Notes: generated by a model not told the origin, from the letters alone. Positions 24,990-37,315 are shown, counted from the first letter of the stretch. The stretch is 64,000 nt of DNA from Gloeopeniophorella convolvens (GCA_022496205.1 WTXD01000018.1:453016-517015); one strand, 5' to 3'. A program made the numbers and translations.

Positions 24990-25350
24990 AGGGCCGATCG
25001 GCGACTCACTGCGTAGTATTCACGACCGTCCGACGAAGCCTCCGACAGATTCTGGCAGCGGACTCGGCCCGCTGTTCCCGTGCGCGAATGGAGTAGGCTT
25101 GCTTGGTTTTGACGAGCTCGAAGGGGACGACGACGAAGCTCTCCGTCGCGCCGGCGCTGCAGCCTGTGAGGATGGGTAGCTTCTGCGTCATCTCCGCCTC
25201 GCCGGAGAGCATCTTGAATGAGCACGCGGGACATAAGACGGAGAAGCCGCGCACAATTTTGTGGCACGCTTCGGTGCTTCGAGGGGTGGAGGGGCATCAG
25301 GCCTGTGGGCGGCGGGTGCGTCCTGGTGCGTCAGCTGCGCGCGGCGCGGC
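24990..25350 (-). pseudogene. Mitochondrial 2-oxodicarboxylate carrier remnant, array position 0
   Basis: On the minus strand a piece of the ODC-type carrier is readable: LLLEAPKRAT, then a partial GEAEMTQKLPILTGCSAG and ATESFVVVPFELVKTK, with the carrier signature P-F-E-L-V-K intact. The FWGKTFK block seen in other copies is missing. The downstream half (third repeat and C-terminus) is absent; only noncoding flank resembles the other copies. It cannot encode a three-repeat carrier. Confidence 0.7.
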
Positions 25351-25949
25351 ACTGTCAAGGTTGACTTGCCCGGCCCCTCATCGATTTCACCATGCCTCCT
25401 GCAGCTCCTTTCACCGCCTAATCCAATACGTCGCGCGAACGCGCTGAGCGCTAGGATATGGAGATAGGTATGCCTTCCGTGGATGAGTCCTCCAGGCTCT
25501 GACTCATGCATCCTGTCCAAAGCCCTGTCTTCAATTTCCTGCATATAGCGTTGCCCGTTGTGCTTTTTATCCGCATTCGGACCATGGCCCTAGCGAAACT
25601 CAAGCGCAACCTCTCTTGCAGGCTTCAATGGTGCTCAGCGCCAGGCGATCAAGGACGTCGGCACGATCGCCGGCCTCCAGATCCTTCATGTCATCAAGAG
25701 CCTGCTGCCCCACCCACCGTCGCCAGGTAAAGACGCGGACACTCTCCGGGTGTGCTCTAGGGGAACGACTGTCTTCCGTTACTAAGGTCTGCTTTAGGAG
25801 ACAACGCTCCAGGTGAGTCCGGCCCCCGTATGACTCAGGGTACTTACTCACCGCTCGAAACCGTCTCTGCCAGTACCACCTCTCCTCTCGGCACCATGGG
25901 GGCACACTCCTCGCTATCTCCGACCTCTCGCTCCCCGCCCTCTCCCGCA

Positions 25950-26870
25950 TACACCACCTCCCGAGAGCTCTACGCCTACCCGCGCGGCATGGAGCGCGAC
26001 GAGGTACACCCTGTGTACTTGCCACGTGGCACGCGCGCTGCTCTGCGGGAGGCCTGGACACGGAAGAGCGGAGCGACGTGGACAGCCACGCGGGGTGCCT
26101 GTTGTGCACCCTGCAAGACGTGAGCAGCACTCGCAAGACGAGCCACCATTGCTGGCGCGCCGCAGGGTACGCTGTTGGCGGCAGCGCATCGCGGGGTGCG
26201 CCGCCAACATCTTGTGAGGCGCGCCGCATGCTGTGTGATGTGATGTCGTCGCCAGCGCGCCGTGTGCCTCCATGGCGCCTCGCAAGCCGTGGCGCCGATG
26301 GCCTCGTGCATCGCGTCGCGTTGCCAGCCGCGCCGCACCCTGCGAGACCCTGCCAGTGCACAGCAGCGCTTCGCAGGGCACGCTGTCGGCAGCTGCGGGC
26401 TGCGGGGCACGTCGTAGGTTGTTTTCTGCATGCCCTGCGAGCTGCAGGACGTCGGTGGTGCCCCACATGCAGCACACGGCGTACGGCACCGCGTTGTGGG
26501 GTGCGGCGGCGACGTCCTGCAGGGCGCGTGGGGGCCACCGCTGCACAGCCGGTGGCCACGCACTGCAGGTCCGGACGGCGGCTGTGTGTCCTGTGACGCA
26601 GCATCAACCGCCCCGCGCTTTGCTATATACAGCTGGCACGCCACATCTCCAGTGTATCTCGGCATCGTTGGTCGCGCATCGCGGGGCGCGTAGCTGCCAT
26701 CTTGCCGCACGCCGCAAGGGCTGCATCGCCACCAGCTGGCGCGACGCGGACGGCGGCTGGTGCGATGTGGACGGTGGACGGTGGACGGTGGCGGGTGGCG
26801 GTGGCAATGCGTGCGTGGCGGGCAGCGGACGGGCGAGCAAAGGACTGCACGTGAGGGTAAATATACCGTC
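25950..26870. repeat. GC-rich degenerate repeat block 1
   Basis: About 900 bases of very GC- and CpG-rich sequence, built from variants of a motif around gcggcgacgtcctgcagggcg and its complement. It ends in a short ggtggac run near 26770. Long open frames occur here on both strands (up to 335 codons). They are products of base composition, overlap one another and match no family. A related block lies at 35826-36224. Confidence 0.6.
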
Positions 26871-27481
26871 TTGTTTTTTTTTTGCGCCATTGATTAAAGG
26901 TCTGATGGCCAGATGCACCGAAGCTGACAAGATAAGTGTGATTTCGGACGAGAGTGAGTAATGATGAGGCGATGACGAGCAGCGGAGTGGCCTTGCAGAG
27001 ACTCGCGACCATGCGAATAAACTACGAGGGCGATGGTGATCTTATAAGTAAATTAAGTGGCAGATGGTCGTCTCACAAGTATATTGAACATATGATAGAC
27101 ATCTCATTAGCACAATGACATTGACATGGGGATTCGACGGAGTAAATGAGTCATGATAAGTGGTTGCCAACTGAGATCAGAGTTGTATGGAAGTAGTTTA
27201 TCCATCACGGAACGACTGTCTTCCGGGATCGGATGAGGCCAGCAACGGAGACCAGGAAGTAACTTAGTCACTGCGGCAGAATTGTGATCAGGGGATCGCG
27301 ATCGTTCGCAATCATGGTGAGGGGATGTAACGATAAGATGAGTTTGCCATATATAGATTAGATTACCATGAGGTCGTCGCGATGGTATGACAAACTACAA
27401 CCGTTGTAATTACATAATTCCCGATTTGACCAGCCCACGTGCGGAATCGCTCAAATGTTTTTGACAGGTCTGCTGATGCGC
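26871..27481. other. Intergenic, no gene recognised
   Basis: AT-richer sequence between the GC-rich block and the first array unit. No coding similarity seen. It contains a second copy of the 16-mer ggaacgactgtcttcc, first found near 25764. Confidence 0.35.
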
Positions 27482-27740
27482 TGCAAACTGGACTCCTCAC
27501 CTCTTTCTGCTCGGTCGCGCCTAGAGTCCTGACGCGACAGTTCTTGGCGGCTGTGGCAATTTTCAGCATATTTGAGCAAAATATAGCAATCGTATACACT
27601 ATTGTATGTATTCTCTAGTCTTCCCTCACCCTGTTATAGTGACGGCTCGAGGACAGACTCTTTGCTGAGCCATCTCGAGCTCCGCAGTCGGATGCGGCAA
27701 CCGAGCGACCTTGACATAACACTTGGCAAACAAGTGCGAT
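27482..27740 (+). pseudogene. Orphan last exons of DUF6534 copy A (fragment 1)
   Basis: It matches the two last exons of copy A: an FSIF..NIAIVYTI segment, then SHLELRSRMRQPSDLDITL. The final exon has lost about 10 bases (actctttgctgag instead of the longer form), which breaks the frame. No 5' exons are present. Confidence 0.75.
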
Positions 27741-28150
27741 AGCGCACCTCACCGCAAACGTGTTGATCCTAGATCGAGTTAGAGCACCATCGGCCTCATT
27801 CCATTCATACAGCAGATCAGGCAGCTGCCGTGTAGTCTCCATAGGATGAGCGTAGTAAGCGGTGGCAGATAGCACTCAGCGGAGGTCGGAGCCTGGGCCC
27901 GACCGCATGCTGAATGAGTCTTTGCTAGTGGCAACAGAGCCATATGCTGCACACAACGTTCCGCGACGCTCAGGTTGCGGAGAGACCGCCGAAGCAGCCT
28001 GTACCCCGGGCGACCGGTAACGTGCAGTGCGAGTCTCGGGGCGGTCTAGATTCCAGAGCTCGATTGCTGTAAATTCATAAAAGGGCACGCCGCATTAATA
28101 TTCGTCCTACTACATTCGGTCGATGATGCCTACCAGGCGAAGTTATCTTG

Positions 28151-28258
28151 GAAATATATCCCTCTCTGGCATACGGGCCGCTAGAGACGCATGATGTCCA
28201 CATCGTTGCGCTTGGATGCGCGCTGGTGCGGTGTTTTTTTTAAAATTTAAGGTGCCAA
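28151..28258 (+). promoter_or_regulatory. Conserved promoter block of the DUF6534 B copies
   Basis: This block precedes every B copy. It opens with atatatccctctctggcata, continues with gacgcatgatgt and cgcttggga-type blocks, and ends with an A/T box (atttaaa or tttaaga) about 70-85 bases before the ATG. The other copies are near 32171, 37750, 43295, 45918 and 50918. Conservation outside the coding region suggests function or simply recent duplication. The A/T box is a plausible TATA element. Confidence 0.55.
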
Positions 28259-28324
28259 CTCTGTGCTGACGACCCCAGCTGCCACTGTTTCCCTGTTACC
28301 TCATTGTTGCGTGAGTCGCGCTCC

Positions 28325-29872
28325 ATGCCAACCTCCGGCTCCGGCCCGCAGCAGAATGATGTCCCGGTGAAGCTCGGTATGCTTTTGTTGATTGAGCCCT
28401 CTGTCCAATCTTACGATTACCCCCGCTGTACAGGAACACTGCTGATCGCTGTCATCTGTGAGTTCCAACATCCACCATTCACGAGTTGATGAGGCTAAAC
28501 AGCCATCATTCCGTCACCTCGCGCAGTGAACTTCGCCCTCTACGGATACGTTCTGCACCAGTTCCTCTGCTATCTCGAGTACCGTGCGTCCATAAGCCCA
28601 TACTGTCTGACCCTTAGTTCTGAAGCTGGTTTGCCAAACAGGATACAAAGATTCATCTAGACTAAGGTGCTGTTCCACCAACTAGTCTCCGCTGCCGTCT
28701 GGCATCCCGCTGATCCATCCGCCAGAGCTGCCTTACTGGCGCTCTTCCTCCTTCACACGTATCATTTATCGACGTTTGTCACCGATTTCATTCCCATGTA
28801 ACGTCTAGGAGTTGAATCTACCTGTTTCCCAGGTTCTCTTATCTTGTTTGGAATAACTGGTGAGCACGCAGCATGGTCAGCTCGTACCTGCTTCACGGAT
28901 GCGTTGGCAGCATCATCCAATATTCGACATTCAAGACGCCAATGAGTAAGGAGGGTCTTCTTCTGCCCGTTTCCACACTCAGCAGTCCTTTGCATCCAAG
29001 TCTTCCTGTGGCCGTTCTCGTCCTCGCCAATCGTGACAGCTGTGATTACATCTATCACGAGCGTCTACATGATAAACCGGTGAGCAGGGATACGGCTCAC
29101 TGTGCTCGACACACCATCCTGCAGCAGGCTGACTCCGCCCGCGGAAGTCTGTACCGTCTGACAGGGAGTAAGGCTCAGATGATCTGCACAGCTGTCCCAG
29201 CATTCATCTCGCCGGCGAGCGGGATCGTCGTCTACATCCTGAGCTCGACAGTAACGGTGTATGCGTCCATCGTGTTTGGCATTTGATGACGCATCCTCAC
29301 CGACGCCGTTTGACCCCGCACCAGGAAGCCTTGGGGGCAGTATGGGAAGAGATTATTCACTGTCCTGCTCGCGGTCGGGTACATCTCACAAGTGCTGGGC
29401 GCCGTCCTTATCAACGGTAGGCACAACGTTTTTGCCGCCAGTTGCGAACCGCATCATTGAATGGGCTACTCCACCGGGCGGACAGGCCTCCTGATGCGCG
29501 CGCTCCACAAGTCGCGCAGCGGGTTCCTCAGGTCGGACACCGTGATCAGCTACCTGATTCGGCAGGCGATACAGACCGGGCTCTTCGCGTCCATCTTCAG
29601 CATAGCGTTCCTCGTGACCTGGCGGTGGTTCCGGACGACGGGCATCTTCAGCATATTCGCGATAAACCTCGGCCTGCTAGACACCATGGTATGCGCTGGC
29701 CGCTGCTTTCGATTGTCGGTGCGGTGCTCATCGCAGCCAGGCCATCATGGAATCCCTGCTCAGCAGAGAGATGCTTCGCGAGCGGATTGAACATCCGGAT
29801 GATATTGATATGACGCTTGCCAAGCAGGTGCATCCGGCCATCGTCGGCAGACCATCGACGGGACCACACTGA
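28325..29872 (+). CDS. DUF6534 membrane protein, copy B1
   Basis: The ATG at 28325 gives MPTSGSGPQQNDVPVKLG. Clean GT-AG introns join G-TLLIAVI, NFALYGYVLHQFLCYLEY, RYKDSSRLR and AALLALFLLHTYHLSTFVTD. Then follow VFLWPFSSSPIVTAVITS, WGQYGKRLFTVLLAVGYISQ, and the DUF6534 core ALHKSRSGFLRSDTVISYL with TGLFASIFSIAFLVTWRW. The last exon is AIMESLLSREMLRERIE, ending GRPSTGPH and TGA at 29870-29872. Several hydrophobic helices predict a multi-pass membrane protein. The splicing of the middle exons (28830-29330) is the least certain part. The function is unknown. The gene faces a broken carrier on the other strand, and its promoter block is at 28151. Confidence 0.75.
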
Positions 29873-30030
29873 TAGGGAACAGTTGCGAGCTATGATCACG
29901 CAGTGAGGGCCCGCGCCTGGAGGTCGGATGCCACAGGGCGTAGGCCGTCGAGTAAGACCGAGTTGAGCATGGCGTGTATCGATGGGCAGGAATGAGATGG
30001 AGAAAGGAGCAGTGTATGTACTACATTGTT

Positions 30031-30365
30031 TCAGATATACGGCAGGCTGAGTGCTGCAGTGTGGCATTGTTTGGAACAGCAGGGCTCCGAGGCTCTGCGT
30101 ACGTACCTTAGTTCCTGAACCCTCCCAGCGAGAACTCTACCAGACTCGACCGTGAGCAACAACACACTACCATCAGGCTCGAGCCGGAGCATCTTCGGCA
30201 CGAAGCCCTTGTACAGTGCCGCTGGGCGGCCCTCTTCGCGGAAAGTGGCTGTGATGCTGCGCACGCTGCATGTGAGCGCGGAGACGGAGCGGCGGAGCGC
30301 CGACCTGGGGTATGTCCAGTTGTACTTCAGCACGACGCCCGGGATCTTCTCCGCGCCTTGAGTAC
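30031..30365 (-). pseudogene. 2-oxodicarboxylate carrier, C-terminal fragment, unit 1
   Basis: Only the end of the carrier survives: GVVLKYNWTYP, an intron, SITATFREEG, ALYKGFVPKMLRLEPDGSVL, a final intron, and LSLPYI before the stop at 30031. The first two carrier repeats are absent, so no transporter can be made. The last exon itself is intact. Confidence 0.75.
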
Positions 30366-30869
30366 GGGGCTTTACAGTTAGAAGCAAAACGTTACATAGG
30401 CCCCGCGTCGACGAACATAGTAACAGGCGGTCCGGGCGGAGATCCTGAATAAGTCTGGATAAGTGAACTTTGGGTAATGTTATACGTACTTATTGGTAGT
30501 TGTCCCCGACTTGTCCAAAGGTTATCGATTAATCCCCCGTTATTGACCACGCACGGCGCACACCGGCCACCCGCCTCGCGCCAGCATCAGCATCAACACC
30601 ACAGGGCCCCGCCCGCGGCGCTCCTCTTTCGAAACCAGAGCCATGGCGACCGCACGATGGTAATCAGTAGCTATATGAAATTGGGGCCGTTGAGTGTAGT
30701 AGTATTGTGGATCAACTTGGCACGGTGTCTTAGCCAGGTCCCAGCCCTCAATATCAATGCTCATGCGCACAACTTGGTACACAAGCCATATTTTATTCAG
30801 TGATATAAATAAGACAGGCGTTCTAGACATGACAAAAAACAGAAGTCACTATCGAGTGGGGAGGGTACT

Positions 30870-31400
30870 GGCAATGTGCCAACAGATGTCGCACCTGTGC
30901 CTTCTGCGGGGACTGCAAAGCCGCAGAGTAGGGGTCACGGGGGAGCCGTCGTCACGGGCAAGCGGTGCGGCTGGCATCGGTAGCCGCACAGTGCATGTGT
31001 AGGTGTACAACCGGGTGTGGGCGCGGGCGGGTCGCGCGGACGCCAGTCGCGGGGCAGGTGCGCGGTTGCGGTTGCAGCGCCACGTGGCAGTGTGCTACGA
31101 TTCTGGTACAGCGGGAGGTAGGAGGCGCGGTTGATCGTGGCGTGGCGTGGCAGCGTGGGGACGCAGTGGTGAGGTATGGCCGGTGCGGCTCGCGAGAAGC
31201 GGTAGCAAGCGCATGGGGGTCGGGTCAGCAGGGGGTCAGAAGGGGGGCGGCAGTACAAAAGGCGTTCCGTAGTGCCACGGAAAAAAAAACAGGTCGGAAC
31301 CCCCACTGCAGGAGCGGGAGCAGCGGGTGGTGGTGGTGGGGGACAGGGGCTAGTGAGCGCTTGAGCGCTTGATCAAGCAGTTACCAAATTAGAATGAGCT
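30870..31400. repeat. GC-rich unit spacer, copy 1
   Basis: This spacer is shared by three units (also 36420-36950 and 41990-42490). It has runs of gcgggcgcgg type, a ggttgcagcgccacgtggc block, and ends in an aaagagtga- or gagcgcttga-like tail before the next unit. No coding family was recognised. Confidence 0.6.
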
Positions 31401-31496
31401 AGGACTGTCGGAGTCTGTCGGAGTCGTCCCTCGGAGTTCGACCCGCCACGGTGGCGGCATGCTGTGACTCGGCGACCTTGCCACGACCCAGCAGCG

Positions 31497-31770
31497 GGAC
31501 TCTTCACCTCTGTTCTGCTCGGTCGTGTCTATCCTGACGCGACATTTCTTGCCGGCTACGGCAGTTTTCAACATACCTGTGCTAAATGTAGCAACCGTAT
31601 ACACCATTGTATGTAATCTCTAGTCTTCCCTTGCGCCCTGTCACGATGACGGCTCGAGGACATCCGACAGACTCTGTTGGAAACCTTACTGAGCCGTCAA
31701 CGTCTCGAGCTTCGCAATCGAATGCGGCAACCGAGCGACCTTGACATGACACTTAGCAAACAAGTCCATC
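31497..31770 (+). pseudogene. Orphan last exons of DUF6534 copy A (fragment 2)
   Basis: It resembles the last two exons of copy A (LRNRMRQPSDLDMTLSKQ). Small insertions, such as catccgacagact near 31660 and a short extra run near 31697, disrupt the exon. No upstream exons are present. Confidence 0.7.
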
Positions 31771-32336
31771 CTAGATCAGGTTAGAGCGCCGCCAGCTCGC
31801 ACATCATTTACAGAGCAGATCAGGACGCTGCCGGGGAGTCCCCTGACTTTGCGCCATGAGCATGTATGTACCGGATGAGCATCACAGTCAGTAGCGCGGA
31901 TAGCACTCACCAGAGGTCGGAGCCTGGGGCGCTGACTGCATGCCGGGTTCCTCGCTAGTGGCAACAGAGCCATGTGCTCCGCGCAATATTCCGCGACGCC
32001 GCCGCCGGACTCAGACCGCTGAAGCAGCTCGTACCTCCGGCGACCGGTAACGCGTAACGCCATGGGGAGGGGCTGGCTAGACGCCAGAACTTGATTCGCT
32101 TGCATTACTGTGCAGGGCATGCCCCATTCGAACCACATTCAATTGGTGACGCCCGCCGAGCAAAGTCTATGTTTGAAATATATCCCTCTCTGGCATAGTA
32201 CGGCATGATGTCCAAACAGCTGCGCTTGGGATGTGTACTGGTGCACGGTTTCACATTTAAGATGCCAGCGTAACGAACTGCCCTCCCAAACTGCCACTGT
32301 TTCCCTGTTACCCCGTTGTTGCGTGAGTCGCGCTCC

Positions 32337-33887
32337 ATGCCAACCTCCGACTCAGACTCGCAGCAGAATGATGTCGCGGTGAAGCTCGGTATGGTTGTGT
32401 TGGTTGAGCCCTCTGTCTAAGTTTACAATTACCCCTGCTGTACAGGAACACTGCTGATCGCCGTCATCTGTGAGTCCCAACATCTACCATTCACGAGTTG
32501 GTGAGGCTAAACAGCCATCATTGTCTCCTCGCGCAGTGAACTTCGCCCTCTACGGATATGTCCTGCACCAGTTCCTCAGCTATCTCGAGTATCGTGCGTA
32601 CATCAAGACTATACTATTGGCCCTCTTGTTCTGACGCTCGCTTGAACAGGATACAAGGATTCGTCTAGACTGAGGTGCTGCTCCAACCACTGGTCCCCGC
32701 TGTCATCTGGTATCCCACTAAGCCATCCGCCAGAGCTGTCCTACTGGCGCTCTTCCTCCTTCACACGTACCATTTGTCGACGTTTGTCACTAATTTGAAT
32801 TCTCACGTAAACTATAGGAGTTGAATATGCTTATTTCCCAGGCTGTTCTATCTTGTGTGGAAATATTGGTGAGCACGCAGCGTGGTCAGCTGCCATACTC
32901 TGTCTCACGGAGGCTTTGGCAGCATCATACAATATTCGACATTCAAGTTGCCGCGGGGTGGGCGAGGCCTTTTCCTGTCTGCTTCCGCACTCAGCGGTGC
33001 TTTGCATTCAAGTCTTCCTCTGGCCGTTCTCGTCCTCGCCAATCGTGACAGGTGTGATCACATCTTTCACGAACGTCTACATGATAAACCGGTGAGCAGA
33101 GAGGCAGCTCGCTGGGCTCGACACGCCATCCTACGTCAGGCTTACTCCGCCCCCGGAAGTCTGTACCGTCTGACAGGGAGCAAGGTCCAGATGATCTGCG
33201 CGGCTGTCCCAGCATTCATCTCACCGGTGACTGGGACCTCCGTCAGCATCCTGAGCTGGACAACAACGACGTATGCGCCCATGTTGATTGGCATTCGATG
33301 ACACGTCCTCACTGACGCCGTTCGGCCCCATCAGGCACCCATGGCGACAGCATGCCAGTGGGCTGAGCGTATTCAGTGTCCTGGTCGTGTTCGTTGCAAT
33401 TTCACAAGTGCTGAGCGCCGTCCTCATCAACGGTAAGCACAATGTTCTTGCAGCCAGCTGCGAACCGCATCGTTGAATGGGCTGCTCCACCGGGCGGACA
33501 GGCCTCCTGATGCGCGCGCTCCACAAGTCGCGCAGCGGGTTCCTCAGGTCGGACACGGTAATCAGCTACCTGATCCGGCAGGCGATACAGACTGGGCTCT
33601 TCGCATCCATCTTCAGCATTGCAAACCTCGTGACCTGGCGGTGTTTCCGGACCACGAACGTCTTCAGCATATTTAGTTTGAACCTCGGTCTGCTGGACAC
33701 CATGGTATGTGCTGTCCGCTGCTTTCGCTAGTCGGTGCGGCCCTCACGGCGGCTAGGCCATCATGGAGTCCTTGCTCAGCAGAGAGATGCTTCGCGAGTG
33801 GATTGAGCGTCCGAATGACACTGATGTGACGCTTGCCAAGCAGGTGCATCCGGCCATCGTCGGCAGACCATCGACGGGACCGCATTG
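32337..33887 (+). CDS. DUF6534 membrane protein, copy B2
   Basis: The start MPTSDSDSQQNDVAVKLG is at 32337, with the same exon order as copy B1. Readable exons include NFALYGYVLHQFLSYLEY, RYKDSSRLR, AVLLALFLLHTYHLSTFVTN and VFLWPFSSSPIVTGVITS. Then come FSVLVVFVAISQVLSAVLIN, ALHKSRSGFLRSDTVISYL, SIANLVTWRCFRTTNVFS and MESLLSREMLREWIERPND, with the stop at 33885-33887. A taa near 32418 falls inside the first intron and does not matter. All frames I could place are open. Splicing around 32800-33000 is uncertain because the donor-side sequence differs by one base from copy B1. Confidence 0.72.
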
Positions 33888-34045
33888 ATAGGAGACAGTC
33901 ACGAGCTATGATCAACCAGCAGTGAGGGCAGCTGCCTGGAGGTCGAATGTCACAGGGTGAAGGCCGTCAAGTGAGACCGAGTTGCGCGTGGCGTGTATCG
34001 ATGGACAGGAAGGAGGCGGAGGAAGGAGCGATACACTACATTGTC

Positions 34046-35665
34046 TCAGATATACGGCGGGCTGAGTGCTGCAGCGCGGCGTTGTTAGGAACAGTAGGGC
34101 TCCAAGGCACCGCGGACACACCTTTCCTGAATACGCCCGGCGTGACTCACTCGACCACGAGTAACAATACACCGCCGCCAGGCGCGAGCTAGAGCACCTT
34201 CGGATGAAGCCTTCGTACAATGCCGCTGGGCCTTCTTCGCGGGAGATGGTGGTGATGCTGCGCGCGCTGGGTGTGAGCGCGGAGAGGAGCCGGCGAGGCA
34301 CCGAGGGGGGCGCACCCGGGATAGATCCAGTTGTACATCGGCACGATGTCCGGGACCTTCTCCATGCCCTGAATACGAGACTTTACGGCCTGCACAATAC
34401 GTATGAGCGCTTGAGCGTCAGGCACCGCCCAGCATTTGCGCGTCGCAATGTGTAAGTAAGCGGCCTACATCGAATCTGCGGGCGGCGGCGGGTGGAGCGC
34501 GTAAGTCAGTACAATCACGTGACCGCGACCCGATTGAAATCAGCGACGAGTCACCCGGGAGTAAGTATTAACTGCGACCGTCCTGACGACACCTCCGACA
34601 GATCCAGAGATGAAATTATTCAGAGGCTCTTTCTGTGTGTGGCATCTGGGGGTGGGCTCAGCTCGCTGTGTCCGTGCGCGCGCGGAGCGCTACGACGGAC
34701 CTTGGCCTTTGGGAGCACGTGGCACTTGGCACGCACGGCAGCCTGCTTGACCTGGAAGATCGTGCCAAAGTAGCGCCGTTCCACCATAGGTGCCTACACG
34801 GTGCCGGGCGGCGTTAGCATGCGCCACATCGCGCCACAGTCCGTAGTGCCACGCACCGCCAGAACGTGGCCTCCATTCCGGAATACAGGCTTAAGACCCC
34901 ATCCTTGCGCACGATCTGCCGCACGACGTCGAGCAGACCACCGCACGTCCCGCAGCCTGCCGGAAGAACCGGTTAGCGACTGGGGTGCGGGGAAGGGAAC
35001 AAGAGTGGGCTTGCTTGATTTTGACGAGATCGAAGGGCACGACGACGAAGCTCTCCGTCGCGCCAGCGCTGCAGCCCGTCAGGATGGAGCTTCTACGTCA
35101 TCTCCGCCTCGCCGAAGAGCGTCTTGAATGTCTTGCCCCAGAAGTCGTTCGTACTGGCACCGGGTGGGGCAACAATAAGCATCATGCATTCTGTGGCACG
35201 CTTCGGTGCCTCGAGGAGCAGAGGGGCACCAGGCCTGTGCGCGACGGGTGCGTCAGCTACGCTCGGCGCGGCCAGGGAGCTCGCTACCCACCGCGATACA
35301 GTCGCCCAAAGCTGCAGTAGGAACATGACGCGGCAGGATCGCCACGTGACACCCTCCCTCGCGGACGATAGAGCGGAACGAGCCAAGGAGGCCGACGGAC
35401 GACTTCCCGCGTTCGAGCTGCATGCGGGTTTTGACCTGCAGAAGGAAGAGAGTGTGCACCACGGCGTCTGAGCGCGCTGACGTAGCGCCAAGATCGGCAC
35501 CAAGGAAAGGTATTGACAACATCTGCAGCGCGCACACGACCACGTGTCGGTGAGCAGCACAGCGGCAATCAGGAAGGCACTGGGTACCAAGAGAATAGAA
35601 TGTGAGGATCTCGGAGACCCGGCGATAGCGCACGGGCGCGCACACCCTATGGCATGCCGCATGAC
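34046..35665 (-). pseudogene. 2-oxodicarboxylate carrier, near full-length but broken, unit 2
   Basis: This is the most complete carrier copy. From the N-terminal side on the minus strand: an IAG-SEIL first-exon relic, VKTRMQLERGKSSVGLLGSF, LLLEAPKRATE, NDFWGKTFKTLFGEAEMT and FVVVPFDLVKIK. Later exons give SITTISREEGPAALYEGF and the C-terminal PPYI before the stop at 34046. Two lesions are visible. The codon after GEAEMT is TAG where other copies have CAG, and one base is missing just after it. The first exon is also shifted by one base. The family imports and exports 2-oxoadipate/2-oxoglutarate across the inner mitochondrial membrane. Confidence 0.75.
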
Positions 35666-35825
35666 CCGCCACAGGCCAGTGGCTGCGACACGGTCCGACG
35701 TGCACGTGGCGGTGCGCGGTGCATCCCGTAAGACAGCAGCCACTCACCCCGTGATATGCGGTCGACGGCCCCAAGACGCGACAGCGACATGATAAGGCCA
35801 CCAACGGCGTCTCGTGGGGCGCGCG

Positions 35826-36224
35826 GCCGTCAGTGCTGCGTTACAGGACACGCGGTTGCCGTCCTGCAGGGCGTGCAGCGCGCAGCCCCCGGCGGTGCAA
35901 TCTGCGGCACGTCGTATGGCGCGCGGCGGCGACACGGTCCCTTCGACGTGCACGCAATGGTGACCCACCGTGCACCCTGCAGGACGTCGCCGGCGTGCGC
36001 CGCAACGCAGTGTTGCACGCGGGGTGCCGGCGAGGTCCTGCAGGTCGCAGAGCCCGCAGACGGCGACTTACAACATGCTCCGCAACCCGCTGCCGCCAAC
36101 AGCGTGCCCTGCGAGGTGCCACTGATGAAGGTACTCCGTAGCAAGAAAAGGCGCTGGAGGTGCGCACGCATGGGTATACATGCGTTCGTATGCACGCAGG
36201 GCACCGCCGCACGCGTGCCGTACT
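35826..36224. repeat. GC-rich degenerate repeat block 2, present in unit 2 only
   Basis: About 400 bases related to the block at 25950-26870, sharing ctgcaggacgtcgc-type motifs. It interrupts spacer sequence that is continuous in unit 3 near 41800. Large open frames here (for example plus strand 35756-36457) are compositional. Confidence 0.6.
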
Positions 36225-36419
36225 GGAGAACATCGACCTCGCCGGGCGGGCGGCGTAGGGCCAGGGGGTGTGCGGCCTGCTACAGATGCGAGCACAACTC
36301 AAGCACGGGAACCCAGCCCACAACCGCGTATCACGGGCATGCTGCTCACCAGGGTGTTAATGGCACATTGCTCGCTATGCATGCTTACTGCCCATGTTCC
36401 CTTATTATCACAGAGAGGA

Positions 36420-36950
36420 CTCGGGCATGCTGCAGTAAGCCACGACACCCACAGTAGCCACAGGTGGTACACTACTGGCAGTGTGCCAGCAGGTGTTGCA
36501 CCTGTGCCTTCTGCAGGGACCGCAGAGCCACAGGGTAGGGGCCACGGGGGTACCGTCGTCACGGGCAAGTCGTACGGCCGTGCGGACGCACAGCCGAGTG
36601 TAGGCGCGGGTGGGAAGCGCGTACGCCAGTCGCGGGGCAGGTGCGCGGTCGCGGGCACGGTCGCGGTTGCAGCGCCACGTGGCCGTGTGCTACCCGTCTC
36701 ACACAGCGGGCGGTAGGAGGCGCGGTGGATCGTGGCGTGGCGTGGCGGCGTGGCGGCGCAGTAGTGAGGTAAGGCTGGTGCTGGAGGGCGCATGCAGGGC
36801 CATGGGGAAAAAAATGTCAAAGCCCCCACTCCTGCAGCGGAAGCAGCGGGTGGTGGGAGACGAGTGCGGACTCCCCGGAGTGGGGAGGAACGAAAGAGTG
36901 AGCAGCTACTAAGTTAGAATGGGTCGGGTTGCAGTCACGGACTGTCGGGG
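36420..36950. repeat. GC-rich unit spacer, copy 2
   Basis: Closely similar to 41990-42490 and to 30870-31400. It includes cgcggtcgcgggcacggtcg and a gtggcgtggcgtggcggcg run, and lies directly before the copy-A exon relic of the next unit. Confidence 0.6.
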
Positions 36951-37027
36951 ACTGGCGGAGTTCGACGGGCCGCTGTTGTGGCGGTATGCTGGGACCCAGC
37001 AGCGAAAAATATTCTGCGATAACTTGA

Positions 37028-37315
37028 ACCACAAACTGAACCCCTCACCTCTTTCTGCTCGATCGGTCGAGTCAGGATAAACGCAGAAATTCTTGCCAGT
37101 TATGGCAGTTTTCAGCATACTTGGGCCAAATATAACAACCGTACACACCATTGCATGTAATCTCTAGCCTTTGTCTAGCCTCTCCTTACACTCTGTCACG
37201 ATACCGGCTCCAGGACAGACTCTGTTGGAAACCCTGATGAGGCATCTCGAACTTTTAGATCAGATGCAGCAACCGAAAGACCTTGACATAACACTTGGCA
37301 AACAGGTGCGACAGC
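37028..37315 (+). pseudogene. Orphan last exons of DUF6534 copy A (fragment 3)
   Basis: Homologous to the last two exons of copy A (LLETLMRHLELLDQMQQ, then KDLDITLGKQV). The preceding core exon is partly deleted around the clone of the ctgctcgatcggtcg stretch. No 5' exons are present. Confidence 0.7.

Noticed and set aside
25600..26961. Long overlapping open frames on both strands, up to 335 codons
   Set aside because: They lie in the GC-rich repeat block, overlap in several frames, have skewed Arg/Ala/Pro content and match no family.
32400..32445. Premature stop in DUF6534 copy B2
   Set aside because: The taa near 32418 lies in the first intron, between VKLG and TLLIAV, so it does not affect the protein.
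35756..36457. 233-codon plus-strand open frame
   Set aside because: It starts in spacer and crosses the GC-rich block; the homologous spacer of unit 3 does not keep the frame.
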